A stretch of 64,000 nt of DNA from Siderastrea radians (Eukaryota > Cnidaria > Anthozoa > Scleractinia > Rhizangiidae). The stretch spans positions 54,563,341 to 54,627,340 of the forward strand of contig OZ024890.1 in NCBI GenBank assembly GCA_964017195.1. The letters are read 5' to 3'. Position 1 is the first letter of the stretch; each line of letters opens with the position of its first letter. The translations under genes were made by a program, and so were the position numbers. The notes beneath the pieces are model-generated. The model was not told the origin of the DNA, made no database searches, and worked only from the letters and a program-made list of their open reading frames with translations. This document shows positions 46,001 through 56,600 of the stretch, in pieces.

Positions 46001-47734
46001 AATATAATTATACTGTCTAGCACCTTCAACTGATCTGTTTCTTGGCACTATAGTTTGACAATAAATTAATAGATCCGCTAAAAGCTATAATTAGCATGCA
46101 GAATGTGCCCTTGGAGGAAAAACCGTCCTAATGATACATAAAACGTATAACCTTTTACTTGAAATGAAGCAAAAAGCCTGGTTGTATAAAAAAGCAAGCG
46201 AAGAACGCTAAAGTACTAATGTACAAAATTAATGTTCTCAGGTGAAATTTGGAAAATTCTCATATTGCTCAATAATTTTGTCTCCTATGCAGCCATTTTT
46301 AGTGGCGTCACGCAACGCTCCCCCCACAAACGGCTGCTGAAAACTGAACCACATTCCTTTCCCGACCTTTAGCCAATCACAGCTCTGCTTCTAGAATTCA
46401 GAACCATCCCTCGCCAACTGCTCTGTTAGCAGACTCGTCCAATCACAGCTTGTGTTTTATTGGTGACTCACGTGTACGTGACAAACACAAATCAAGATGT
46501 TGATTTGGGAAGGCATTCAACACGAGACGATATGGATGATTTCCAATTGGCGATAACAGACCAGGAAAGTACACAAGAGGCCTCGCAATATCAGACAAGG
46601 GCTGACTGTTAGAATCAGAAGAAGTACAAGTGGCAGAGGTGCTAGCTTCTGTTCCAAATCGCAGCGATTTCAAAGCTTTCGCTCAAGGGTTTCCAGGACT
46701 GACGAGAAGCAGTGCTTCGTCGGGCTTTCCATCTTCAGATCGCAGCAACCGTTTAGCTCTCAGTTTCTCTCTGGCTTTGAAGGCCTCCTTGATTTCCCGT
46801 TTGACTTCTTGTAAATTATCAGCAACCCTGCTTATAATATAGCAAACACGCTTGCAAATAAACAAATCAGAGTTATCGGAGCAGTTAATATTGATATTTG
46901 CAGCGGACTGGATAATTTCTGCAAAATTTGCAGCATTCTTCCCGAAAATGAAGATTTTTTCATTCACCGTACAAAGTGAAGAACACGTAAAACACTTTGA
47001 ACCGCTTTCGACAAATTTCTTCGGTGTTTCAGCCATCCGAAACGGAAGGCGCGGCAGCCTAATTCAACACCTCCATTTCGACCCATAGTATCTTCAATAG
47101 ATACATACAATCATTCATTAATAGCTAAGATGTCTGGCACATCACCGGAAAACCCCCGACCGTTTTTTTTCGCCCGAAAATTAACATCATTGTCAACTTG
47201 CCGAGACGTGATTGGTTGTTTCGATTTACCGCAAACACAAAGGGAAAGGAATGCGGTTCAGTTTTCAGCAGCCGTGGGGGGAGCGTTGCGTGACGCCACT
47301 AAAAACGGCTGCGTAGGGGACTATCAATAATTCAGATTTCACGGGGCGGTCAATCTATGCTCGAAATTTAAATACAGATTTAACTTGAAAGTTATAGACA
47401 AAAAGTATAAAACAAGCGAGAATACCCCGACTTAAACTTGGTAAACTTATTTTACCTTTCGGTTTTCGAAGACTTTTCATACAACCCGTACGTAAAGATT
47501 AAGCTTTCATAATTAGCTTGACCTTTCTCGACAAAAACCTTTCATCCTTTCTCTATCTGAATTCTATTAAAAGCAAACAACAGACGTACCTTCATTATTT
47601 GCAGCAGAACTGCTTGAAGAAACATTTCCGCCGGCGTTGACATTCGGTGAAGAACCGGTACTGCGACGACCGGCGCGCGAATTTGAAAGGCTGGGTTTGA
47701 AGCGGTTTCGCATTTTAGGGAGAGAAGAGACCAT
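31274..47734 (-). CDS. BDP1 homologue, TFIIIB subunit (13 exons)
   Basis: BDP1 joins TBP and BRF in TFIIIB, which places RNA polymerase III on tRNA, 5S and U6 genes in the nucleus. Coding exons (minus strand, 5' to 3'): 47590-47734, 43637-43921, 40248-40612, 39018-39173, 38041-38153, 37271-37342, 36265-36456, 35252-35293, 34588-34669, 33397-33491, 32532-32586, 31566-31662, 31274-31364. All junctions are GT-AG. Diagnostic segments are TMQHLIYYNPKTNPMTSS (about 340-357; TMRDFIYYLPDNNPMTSS in human), PRVKLDADGNIILDEE (about 428-443) and a SANT domain (about 474-535: RWSLEETQRFYKALSQVGTD and then AKFKREEKL). The N-terminus is Ser/Thr/Lys-rich with a GRPRK AT-hook-like motif. Exon lengths sum to 1790, one short of a multiple of three; the missing base is in exon 9. 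With it the protein has 596 residues, near yeast Bdp1 length; the long vertebrate C-terminal extension is absent. Confidence 0.9.
32532..32586 (-). CDS. BDP1 exon 11: end of SANT domain
   Basis: Encodes AKFKREEKLHRSLVEKAL, equivalent to human NKFKREERTNGWRIDKAF. Acceptor TTTTCAG and a consensus GTAAGT donor. Phase 0 in, phase 1 out. Confidence 0.88.
32745..33044. repeat. Two adjacent hairpin elements in BDP1 intron 11
   Basis: Positions 32745-32853 form one inverted repeat (CAATTAGATT at one end, AATCTAATTG at the other, with GTTGAT/ATCAAC towards the centre). Positions 32865-33044 form a second, with TTAGTATAAATCTACTAG and CTAGTAGATTTATACTAA ends and an inner TCACTATCT/AGATAGTGA stem. Confidence 0.75.
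33044..33160. repeat. Hairpin element in BDP1 intron 10-11 region
   Basis: The outer arms (about 33044-33073 and 33130-33160) are near-perfect inverted repeats built on GATAGGTTGCCCGAGGAAAT; weaker pairing extends inward to a loop around 33095-33108. Confidence 0.8.
33397..33491 (-). CDS. BDP1 exon 10: core of the SANT domain
   Basis: Encodes TQRFYKALSQVGTDFSLM and LPLFPTRIRRELK, matching the human segment MFFLAISMVGTDFSMIGQLFPHRARIEIK. It begins with two bases completing the Glu from exon 9 and ends in phase 0. The donor GTTCGT is weaker than the others. Confidence 0.9.
34588..34669 (-). CDS. BDP1 exon 9, one-base frameshift at SANT start
   Basis: Entered in the phase set by exon 8, the frame reads SEIVYEDADEVNFSAYL and then meets TAG at the codon after NPEK. 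The other frame reads PRKVGRWSLE and joins exon 10 in phase to give SLEETQRFY, the SANT start. Both halves align without a gap to human TYSSFRKNYYSKPWSNKET, so one A appears to be missing from the short A-run near 34619. Splice sites TTTGCAG and GTACGT are intact. Either an assembly or read error, an allele, or a real inactivating change; a downstream CCCAG acceptor would give an in-frame isoform lacking about 18 residues. Confidence 0.85.
35371..35408. repeat. GAT trinucleotide microsatellite
   Basis: About ten GAT units in BDP1 intron 7, followed by GACGAT. Confidence 0.9.
35744..35903. mobile_element. 160-bp MITE in BDP1 intron 7
   Basis: Terminal inverted repeats of about 29 bp: AGTTGTCTTGTGC on the left, GCACAAGACAACTT on the right, with GGCCATTT/AAATGGCC outside. 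An ATGAAAATGAG/CTCATTTTCAT inner match makes most of the element foldable. Confidence 0.8.
36077..36245. repeat. Dispersed repeat, copy 1 (with 57051 and 57715)
   Basis: Shares CTTTAAGCCC, TTCTCC(T)CACTG, AGTTGGGAGAA, GGTGATCACTT and TTATTCTCATGACCTGCAT with the copies near 57051-57263 and 57715-57920. The family's ends (CTTTAAGCCC and GGGCTTAAAG) are inverted repeats, so it is MITE-like. Lies right beside exon 7 of BDP1. Confidence 0.7.
36265..36456 (-). CDS. BDP1 exon 7: conserved pre-SANT motif
   Basis: Carries an acidic linker followed by APRVKLDADGNIILDEE, which aligns with the human segment VPRVKVAEDGSIILDEE. This is the clearest single piece of evidence for BDP1. It is bounded by a TTTCACAG acceptor and a GTACAG donor, phase 2 at both ends. 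Confidence 0.9.
38450..38990. repeat. ATCGAT-rich segment in BDP1 intron 4
   Basis: At least eight ATCGAT hexamers occur between 38456 and 38602, several in the longer palindromic context TATCGATA or AATCGATA, and another cluster follows at 38938-38985 with TCGATAAAACCGATAAAA. Origin unknown: a decayed palindromic element or a cluster of factor sites. Confidence 0.7.
40050..40087. repeat. ATC trinucleotide microsatellite
   Basis: About twelve CAT/ATC units in BDP1 intron 3. Confidence 0.9.
40757..41035. repeat. AGGATCCT-rich repeat in BDP1 intron 2
   Basis: A degenerate array of AGGATCCT, AAGATCCTA and AGGATTCTA units. The same family occurs at 62279-62583, with a similar left start (AGAAATCC). 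Confidence 0.8.
42870..43185. repeat. Tandem duplication of about 192 bp, two copies
   Basis: GTACGAATAATCGATGTTTT at 42883 recurs near 43075, followed in both by a TGTCGAC/CTCGAGC variant, ACATCCTA, CTTGTGTTT and AAACTGTGTCT. Noncoding, in BDP1 intron 2. Confidence 0.7.
44474..45143 (+). repeat. tRNA-derived SINE array, three units of 248 bp
   Basis: The segment GGTATCGCAGAGGTCAGGG starts at 44489, 44737 and 44985, exactly 248 bp apart. Units 2 and 3 have a full tRNA-like head with A box (TAGCTCAATTGG) and B box (GGTTCGAATCC); unit 1 is truncated before its anticodon-loop region. The body contains AACTGCATAAGTTGCG and AACTGCGAGGATCTTATTT. A single 13-bp direct repeat, CAAAAAGAAGTAA, flanks the whole array (44461-44473 and 45144-45156), as expected if the array inserted as one piece. 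Located in BDP1 intron 1, antisense to the gene. Confidence 0.85.
45718..45998. mobile_element. 281-bp MITE in BDP1 intron 1
   Basis: The ends are inverted repeats (CGGTTTTCAATTGAGTGTCG against CGACACTCATTTGAAAAGCG). The interior has two CCAATCA/TGATTGG-type palindromic blocks. A truncated relative lies near 3630-3745. Confidence 0.75.
46278..47323 (-). mobile_element. 1.05 kb TIR transposon in BDP1 intron 1
   Basis: Terminal inverted repeats of about 85 bp (left 46280-46365, right 47238-47323) share GTGGCGTCACGCAACGCTCC and AACTGAACC/GGTTCAGTT. A 9-bp direct repeat, TCAATAATT, lies just outside (46269-46277 and 47324-47332) and fits a target duplication. The interior carries the ORF at 46683-47036 and a shifted remnant at 46443-46673. 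No transposase catalytic domain is visible, so it is nonautonomous. A 9-bp duplication suggests a Mutator-like origin, not proven. Confidence 0.75.
46683..47036 (-). CDS. ZAD-like cysteine protein within the TIR element
   Basis: A 117-residue frame not recognised by name. The N-terminal half has CxxCxxxC (Cys15, 18, 22) and CxxxC (Cys61, 65), a spacing like a ZAD or related zinc-binding domain, then a basic helical stretch (about 73-100: EVKREIKEAFKAREKLRAKR). It stops at 46683. A second frame (46443-46673, FGTEASTSATC...) appears to continue it after one frameshift, so the present copy is probably a broken gene. It lies wholly inside the transposon. Products of this type recur in cnidarian mobile elements; its function is unknown. 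Confidence 0.4.
   Translation of the reverse strand: MAETPKKFVESGSKCFTCSSLCTVNEKIFIFGKNAANFAEIIQSAANININCSDNSDLFICKRVCYIISRVADNLQEVKREIKEAFKAREKLRAKRLLRSEDGKPDEALLLVSPGNP
47590..47734 (-). CDS. BDP1 exon 1
   Basis: The ATG at 47734 opens MVSSLPKMRNRFKPSLSN, a basic N-terminus like other BDP1 proteins; a second Met lies at codon 8. Ends in phase 1 at a GTACGT donor. Intron 1 (3.7 kb) is the most repeat-rich of the gene. Confidence 0.8.
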
Positions 47735-50700
47735 CTAAAACTGAGACTTATACTACAGCTTTGTCCTGGTAACCTTCATAACGAAATTATACTCGAATTG
47801 TTTTGCTTGCAGAGCAAAATTTCCTGTGTTGCAAACACTATGCTTCGCTGACTCAACGTCCTTGTTGCTTTAATAAGGGGAACTGCTGACCGGATGATGG
47901 GAGGCTCAGTCTAGCCTCAGTTTTCCACGTGACTGGAAAATTTTTCGGACAAAAACTACCATGTATTTTGACCGGACCATTAAGTCAAATAACGCTCTAC
48001 GCCAACATTTTTAATTGGGTGTTTGTTTTTGACTGTATATGATCATATATTTAGCTCGTGTATGGACGTGGTTGGTCAAAAAGCTACTTTTTCCCGCGAT
48101 TTTCGAAGTTGTCTACCCCGGAAGTACCACCGCAGTATCACTATAATGGTCCAGTTATTCACGAAAACTCCTGAACAGGAGAAGAACTGAATCCTAAAAT
48201 AAGCCAATGTAAACAGAGTTGCAAGTCGCGGGTTTGCCTTCTCAGGGTCCTGAAGGGGGTCTTTGGAGCTGGAGCCCTGAAATTTTTGTCGTGGAGCTCA
48301 CAGCCCAAAGCCTCTCTCAACTTGGCGCCTGAAAAAAATTGCTGTTTTTGACTAAATGGAGCCCTGGAGTAAAGCAATGGAGCCCTAGAGCCCCGAATTT
48401 TCCGTCTTGGAGCCCTGGAGCCCAGCATTTTTTAGGCTGGAGCCTTGAAGCCCTAAACCCCTTTGGGACCCTGCCTTCTCGCAGGTATTTGCAAATATTT
48501 TACTTTAGATTGAGAAAATACTGTGTCTGTAAATTTTCAGTGAAAATTGGGATCTCATTTTCACTCTCAGTGCACTCTCAGAAAACTCTTTAATGTAGAC
48601 CGATGCTGTATTAGTGTTCTAATGCCGTACCTTGTGAATACCCGGCCCGAGAATTGATAGCTGCGTAGGTGACTAAGCTGTACGGTCTGTGTGCATAATT
48701 TTGCGCTTTAGGTGTATAAAAAGGGCATCGACAGAAGACGTAAAAAAATAATAATAATAATAATAACTTTGTGGGTACAACATCTGAAATATTCAATACA
48801 CCGAAAAAACGCATTCCATGGACCCATGGACCGTAGATCTTTGCCAGAATGCCAGTAACGTTAGATTTTTAGGTTAGCTTACTATAAAGCACAATTTTCA
48901 GTCAGTTTTTACTTCAACACAATGAAAAAAGTTGACAAGGGTTAGGTACGTTTTTACGTTTCGTCAGATCCACCAGTGCAACGTGAAGTTAGTTCTCTGA
49001 AGCAGCAGCAGCTGCAGCACTTCAGAGGGACACATAACTCAAAGAACAATCCTTCCCATGATCCCACTTTTATGGCCAAATAAAGTGGAAATGAGGCAAA
49101 CCACAAACCTAACACTCCATAAAACGTTTTTTTTTCCCTTTTTTTTTCCTTTGGTAAAAGAATGTGGTGCCAGGAGTGACAAGTTTTGAAAAGCAGAGCT
49201 TCTGATAGGCGTGTTAGGAAATTAAAACAAAAAAGCATACAAGATGGGTTTCTTGGAGGGTATTATGTTTTCGAGTCCATCAATAGTTGGTAACTAGCGT
49301 GGTTGTTTTCAGTTATTTTATGCCTACCTGCGGCCATTACTAACCTGCGAACAGAGGTTTTCTTTTATTCGCCCACCACTTATTTATTCAATTTTTGCTT
49401 TTAAACTCGTAGTATAGTTTCTCTGTTTTAGGAGTATACTCACTAAAGATTAAAGATTAAAGATTAAAGACCAGCACAAAAGCCTCGTTCACATAACTTG
49501 ACGTAAACTGTATATTGTGTTTGAACTTGTGTTGCGTGTTACGTATGTGACTCGGAAAAATAAAATACTTAAAACTAATTTTGAAAGAAATAATGTCGCT
49601 TCCATTTATCCATGCTGTAAAATAACTTTGTGAATAGTGATTCCATAACAAAAAAAAGAAATATGAAGGCAAATGCAAAGTCTACATGCGCAACACTTCC
49701 GCAATCGTCGGGAAGCAAAAAGAAAAAACTGTCAACATCTGGCTTCTAGGAATCGCACTTGTCGTACTGTTAACAATGTTAGCGTTCACCCATGGGCAAA
49801 TGGCGGGAAACGCAGGGCGAGACAGAGGCAAATTTATTGACTTTACGCGTGTAAATAAAATTAGAGACGATACGGTTGAGTGGGTGGCGTAAAGGCGGGG
49901 AGAGAGTTGAGCGTTTTTCAACTTTTTCACGTTTACGCAAGCCTTCCGTACATCGTCTATAATTTTAATAGCGCAGGTATTTGAACGTAAAATTTACGCG
50001 ACGGTCGAAATCTACGATACCTAAGTTACGCCATTGATGCCTGTTATAGACATCCAACTTGCAAGGCTGATGGGAGATATATTGAATATTGGAGATGGAC
50101 TCCCTTCCTTGCATACGGTGAAATTTGAATTAACCAATCAGCATTCAGTAGGCGGGAAAAACTGTGGTGTCCTGACGTCACACAGATTTTGTGCTCTTCG
50201 CTTCGATTTCTGCGTGATCAGCGAAGTTTATACTGTGGAAGTGCGGTTTTATTTTACCGTTTTCTTCAAATTTACCGCTTGCCTTACTTCAGTTTATTAA
50301 AAGTTACAACTGTTTGCAATTATATGGACTGGATGAGCAACCAGGATCGATTCAAAACTTTTTCCGCGGCGAGAGACTTCGCTAACTGGACTTGACTGCA
50401 AAGGAGGTGGTAAAAGTTTTCCTCTTGTCCTACTGAATATTATTATTCACAAGAAATTCACCTCCCTTTCACTCTCCTTGGCCTCGTTTATCTTATGGAT
50501 GTACGCTAACTGAGCAGCTCTGCGGTAGCGTCGGGTACAATCCGTCTTCTGTCCTTGTAAAGATCTTCGCTCGCTTCATACTTGTTTTCATCGTGTGCCG
50601 TACTTCATGTCTGGTTTTAATTCACCCCAACTTCCAGCTGTAATTGCCTGCTTTCAAAAGTGTCATTGCATCTCAACGAGATTGGTAATATCGGTTAAGG

Positions 50701-53697
50701 AAAAATGTTCTGTTCATCAGATCAGAGATACATCATAAATGTTTGACAAGTTTGATCCGTGGTCGATCGTTGTATGGTTGCGCTACACAGCTGATGCTTC
50801 AAATTGGAAATAGGCAAGTTTGTACAATTGCCCACATACCCGGAGACGAATGAAAATGCCTTTTTAGAATCTGGAGCTTCCTTGTGTCATTAGTAACAGC
50901 AAAAAGCTCGTAGTCAAAAGCCGCAGAAAATTAACTCTTCTCAAAAGGCAAAACTCACCTGAAATTCAGGCCAAGCAAAAACAACATGCGGACCGCTGTG
51001 GAAACGACACTTTCGCTTGCTTTATTCACCACGGAAAGTAAAAATAATTATTACCTAGCCCGTCTTTCTTAGTGGATAATTAACTTGACTAACTTGGATT
51101 GGAACGGTATAAATTGCAGGAACAATGTTTATTTAGGCAAATATTGATATGTATATTTTCTCTCTTCAATTTCCACGCTAGGTAAGGCATCCTTTAAAAC
51201 TTGCAATCAATCGACTTTTACAGACAGAGAGCAAAGAGAGGAAAATGTGTAATTTCTCACGAGATTTCAAGAAGATTTAAATTGTTATAATTAAAAGGAA
51301 CAAATTTGAGAACAACTCTAGGTTTCAGGCAGGAGGAGTTTATTCAAAATGGAAAAATGAAAGTAACTTTAAAAGAACAAAATGCAGATCACAGCGGTCC
51401 TGCATCAGTCCGCAGTACCGAAAGAGATTTGGAAATATAAAACTGCGTTACGTCGGATTCGTTGCAAAAAGGAAAAACCGATAACCTACAGGCGACTATA
51501 AGAGATGAAGTTGTTCTTCAGAAACCGATTAACAAATTTATGATCCGGCTGTTTAGTTTAAGCTTATTTCTTGGGTTGTAGGTGTATTAAGCTATGTAAA
51601 GTGCCTCTCGAAACTTGGGCGGCTTACATCAGAAAATGAGAGAGTGTGATAATTTTTTCTTCCTCAACAAGCACTCGTAACGCCATTCAACTTGTAACGA
51701 TGCTAATGTCACTTCAACTTCTGTTTTCCAGATCATGCAAAACCGCAAAAATTCTTACTGGAATTGGCTGTTTTGTAGCTTTCGGGATCTCGGCGTTGTT
51801 GTTGTTTCTCTGAATTTGATCCCAGTGGGAAGTAGAGCAGCTCGAGTCAACTCTTCTGATATAAGGAATAAATTCTGGTGTAATATTACGGTTTTAGCCA
51901 TCGTCTTGTCGCTCTTCCTACCCCTTAAACAATGAACACTTTTAATACAACACAAGCAGCACAAAACAAACGCTAGCGGCTTCGGTCTTCGTACTAGTTT
52001 TTACCTTTGTTGCAAGCGCACAAAACCCCGTAATGCAAAAGTGTATGAGTAGAACAACAGGGAAAAGAAAACTTTTTTCAGCAAAGTCAACTCAACCTAC
52101 GCGTCAGTCGCTATAAACTCTTGCTTTTGTTTACAAACCGCAAAATACTGGAGTTTTCAGTTGTAGCATTCTGAACCGTAACCGGAAACGAGAACCCAGT
52201 GCATTTCGCAAAACACCGACAGGACACCACGGTTTTGACTGCCGCTCGTACCGCGGGCGCAGTTGCCGTATGCAAGGTTCTAATTACGAACTCATGTGTA
52301 CACCCAGTCATGGCTACAGACACGGCAAGAAAATATGTAAAATACAAGATTGTAAATTCATTATATTTTAACAATTCCAGCAATTCATTAACTATTGTAC
52401 ATATTGTACACTCTCTGTGTTTTTAATAACCACCTTCTTCACTGCCAACGTGCGGATAAAATGTTAACACAGTTCCCCAGTCTGCGGCTTTGTTAAGCTT
52501 CCGCGTCAGCCCCTCGGGGAAAAACCGAATAATAACTGTAAGAACTCCTCAAAAGTGGACATTATTTACTTCCGCTGTCGGAATCTATTTTTTTCTGGTC
52601 TTTTGTCTTTTATTTGTATATGAAAGGAAAATTGCTCTGGACCTGAGACCATTCGTGTTCCGAAATAAACCGTCAACTGAGGTATAAATCTCGACTTGGA
52701 ACAAAACTCTCAACTGAGTAAGAGAGGAGACACTTCTGTCAAAGGATTCGGTTAACGAAATTAAAATTGTTTCCCTTTTCCCTTTTCGTCATGAAAATAA
52801 ACATAATTAAGCATATTGACAAAGTAATTTTATTTATTCTTTTCAAATTCGTCTAGGATTGAATTATTTCTGCTTCTGTGGTTAACGATCATTGAAAATT
52901 CTTGCAATTTTTAAAGCACTTTGTCCCACCACACATAAGCAACACCGACTGCCTGACTGTCTGACAGACACGTTTGAATGGCTTTATTTCAGTGTATCTT
53001 ATATTATATTATAAGTTGAACAGAATATTTAAATTATGTGGTCGGTGTAGATAGGAGAGTTATAAATTATAAAGAGGATGCGGTCAATATTGCATATTCC
53101 AATCTGGCGATTTTCGTTTCGAGTCTAATCGCCTCTGAAATGGGACCGAGAAATAATTATTGTAACCTGCATTTCGTCTGAAATGTTGCCGCAGCAATTT
53201 TTTTTTACAGAATCGAACTTTACTAATAGTCCACAGCTTGAAATTGAAGTGGTTTATGATATTTTTCCAGCGAAAATGGATGATAGATAACCTGATAATT
53301 TTAGCGGTATATTTCCTATTCAAAGTCGAGCAAGGAAATGTGCCATTATGAAGTTTTTAGTTCTACTTGTGAAAAAGAAACAATCTTCTCTAATGCAAAT
53401 ATAACCCAATTTAGTCCAAATTCATTTACCTTATTGTTTATTTTAGGTTTGATTGGCTGTTAGCTTCGACTTCTCCGGCTTTCGATCAACCCACCACAAA
53501 GGGGAACGCAACAAATTAGTTTGAAAAGACTTCTATGTTTTTTCCGACCAGTTGTTAATTCTTCCGCACTTTTGTGTTCGTTCCCAGTCTCCAGCGGGCT
53601 GATCGTTTATTGCACCCGCGGAGTTCGCCGCGATCAAAATAGAATTGCGGGTAGAGCTACAGAAGAAGAATGATTTTGTGCTGTGTTTTGTATTGAT
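47735..53697. other. Divergent intergenic region, BDP1 to PLCL
   Basis: Six kb between two genes that point away from each other. A degenerate GAGCCCTGGAG-type repeat occupies about 48240-48470. Short frames near 49686-49892 and 52111-52383 have no recognisable domain. Repeated-looking motifs around 49860-50040 suggest further mobile-element remains. The promoters of both genes should lie at its two ends; I saw no TATA box. Confidence 0.45.
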
Positions 53698-56600
53698 ATG
53701 GCTGATTCTCCTTCAGTGGTGCCAAGTGAAGAACAGTCTTCCGTTGCTAATGGAGACAGAACGAGTCTGGAAGAGAAAGATGGCACTAGTGAAGATATAA
53801 GCTTACCAACCATCCCGAGAAAATCGAGCGTTCTCAAGAAAGATGGTAGGAGCTCGAAACGGGCTCTTCAAAAGTCTGTCTCGTTCATCGCTCGACCGGA
53901 GGATAAACGGATCATCAATGGTGAGCGTGAATGAAGTGTCTGTAAGCATTTTTCAGGTAATTTCGGGAACGTAAATGAATATTTTTTTTTGTCTTTTTTA
54001 CCAGCCGCCGACTGTCTAACCTTCATGCAGAATGGTTCAGAGTTGATGAAAATCCGCTCGAATTCGCGGCAGTACCAAAGGTTCTTTTTCTTGGATGAAG
54101 ACCTTTCTAGTCTTCGATGGCGACCCTCTTCAAAGAAACCTGACAAAGCGAGGAGTAAGTTTTCTTGTCTAGTCGTTATGTGAATTTATGTCCTTCCTGA
54201 CAATGTATATTTTGTGTTTTCATTCGGGTGTTCGAGTTGTCATGTTTTTAACTTCTAATGAATCCTGTGCTCGACTTTGCGGGAAGTCCAGTTTTATTCC
54301 CTGCGAGCAGTAGGCGATATGGCAACTTCTGTAGTATTTACAAAACATTACTCACCATCTATTATACAGCAAGAAATATAAGTAGCTATTACTGTTAACT
54401 TTAAGCCCCAAGACGGGGGGTGAGGTTTCCTTGAGGAAATATCGAGGCCATTTCGCTCCAAACTTTTCTGTCTGTCGTATACGACAGTTATGATCAAACT
54501 CTTACAAAACGAGACTCTTTTAGCCTATTAAGACGTCAGTTTGAATTAGGAAATGACTCATGAGTTAGTAAGCAAATGCTTCTGTTGCTATATTTGTCGA
54601 TTCGCGCGGATGGTCAAGATCTGCTCTTGCTCTTGCAATGTGGTTGTACCTCAGTGACAGCTTGATTGTGTTGAGAACCGTGATTAAAGTTATATTATGA
54701 ATACAAATTTGATCGGTGTATTTTTATCGGCGTAAAAAACGGATTTACGTTTGGAGATCGTAATCGAAGCCTCTTCGTTTAAGAGAATGACCAGAGTAAA
54801 CACAAATGAGAATATTTTTTTTCGATTAGAGTTGCTTTATTAGTTTTTGTCTGCAAGAGACCTTTCCCTCAGTAAATTTCTTGCCGCCGGCAAAAGTCTT
54901 AAACAAAGTTTATTTCCGATGGGGCGATAGATATTATCGTTTCTTTATATCGAGTGCTTGGCTCTCGAAATTCAAAGATTGTTTCTTCCGGATCGAAATC
55001 GATGATTAGACACAAGCTTTGGTAGTTAATAATTCTGGGAAAAAAGTTAATGTTTAAGCCATCTGTACGAAGTCTTAACTTAAATATTTTGTTGTGCTAT
55101 TTAATATGCAAAGGGCTCCTTGAGAGTTTTTGATGTTTTCCATGGTGAATATCTCGTTGCTGTTAATCCTGTTTTTGTATATGCGGTTTTAAGTGTTTCA
55201 AAGACACAATTATTCCCCCTTTTCCAATAAAACTACGGGCCTTGCTAATTTGCATTTTTTGGAACAGGTTTAAGTAAATTTTAGAGTTATGACCCTCTGA
55301 TTAACTATTTGATAATTATGAAGGTCTTTAAGGTATGTTTACTGGTCGTATCATTTAGCACCATGCTGTTTTTTGATTACACAAATGATTATGGTTTTCA
55401 CTTCTGAGACACGAATGTCTTTTGAAGGCCAAATTATTCAAAGTCATTTTATGACCTGCTGGTGTTAGAAAAAAAGCTTTGTTAGAAACCGTTGTGTTAT
55501 TTCTACAGACCAGTTAGTTGATAGAAACAATAACTATACTCAAATTATGCAAATTATAATAATCCTTAATTCCCAAGAAAGTGATCAATATCTATTTTCT
55601 CCCAATGTCTATTTTCTCCCTACATTATCTTGTGGGGCAGATAAGTGATACAAATGGATCCACTTTCCTTGGTGAGGGGTAGGGGGTGGGGGTAGGATTT
55701 GTACATTTAAAAGTGATGGCGACAGAAAAAAAGGTGTGCAGGTGAAGCCATGATCTAATACTCCAGAAAATACCCATGGTTCAAAATTAAGGCTAAAAAA
55801 TACTCAATACTAAAAAATACCTTTTTTCATTTCCAAATAAATTACCCCATTAACCTTTATTAACCTTTCTGTGCTCCCGCCCCGTGGGCAAAATTTTAAA
55901 CCCCCAGTGTTCTAGCGGTAGCTTTCCTGGGTAATTTAAAAACCTGATGATTGTTTTGATGAACTACCAAATTCACACAACAAGCTGAAAGCATAGAAAG
56001 AAATGTATGGGTCAACATTGCATAAGGAGAATTCAAGTATTGGTTCAGTACTCAGTAGATGTCAATGCTCTTATTTTTATTTTGTTATTTAATAGAAGTA
56101 CATGAACAATTGTGGCTTGAACATTTCATGTAAAATACAACTCTAATAAAAAAAGAAACAAATACAACTTAGGAAAAAATGAACAGGTTGAAATTGGAAG
56201 CTGCTGTTTGAAAGAGGCTTGTAAGTTTCGAAAGATCTGCCTAAATTTCTTTGTTTTGCCGCTAGTTTAGAGGACGATAAGGTCAACACATTGAATTAAG
56301 ATGTCTACTCTATCAACGTCAGAGGTTATAACAAGCATGTGAAATTAATCACTGACGTGAATAAACATTGTTTACTTAATTCTGTTGTAGTATTTTTGGC
56401 AACAAATATCTATATCTTGGCTTCTCAGCCATTTGAAGTATGGTTGTAGGTGTAATTCAGGTCAGAGGTCAATGAAAGTTTGATAGATTAATATATGAGG
56501 TCTTTGAGACCTAAAGTAAGGTTCTTATCTGGGGCAGATAAAGTAGATTAATGGCACATCAGTGGGTGCTGATGTCCCCAGTTCCCCTTGATGTAGGTTC

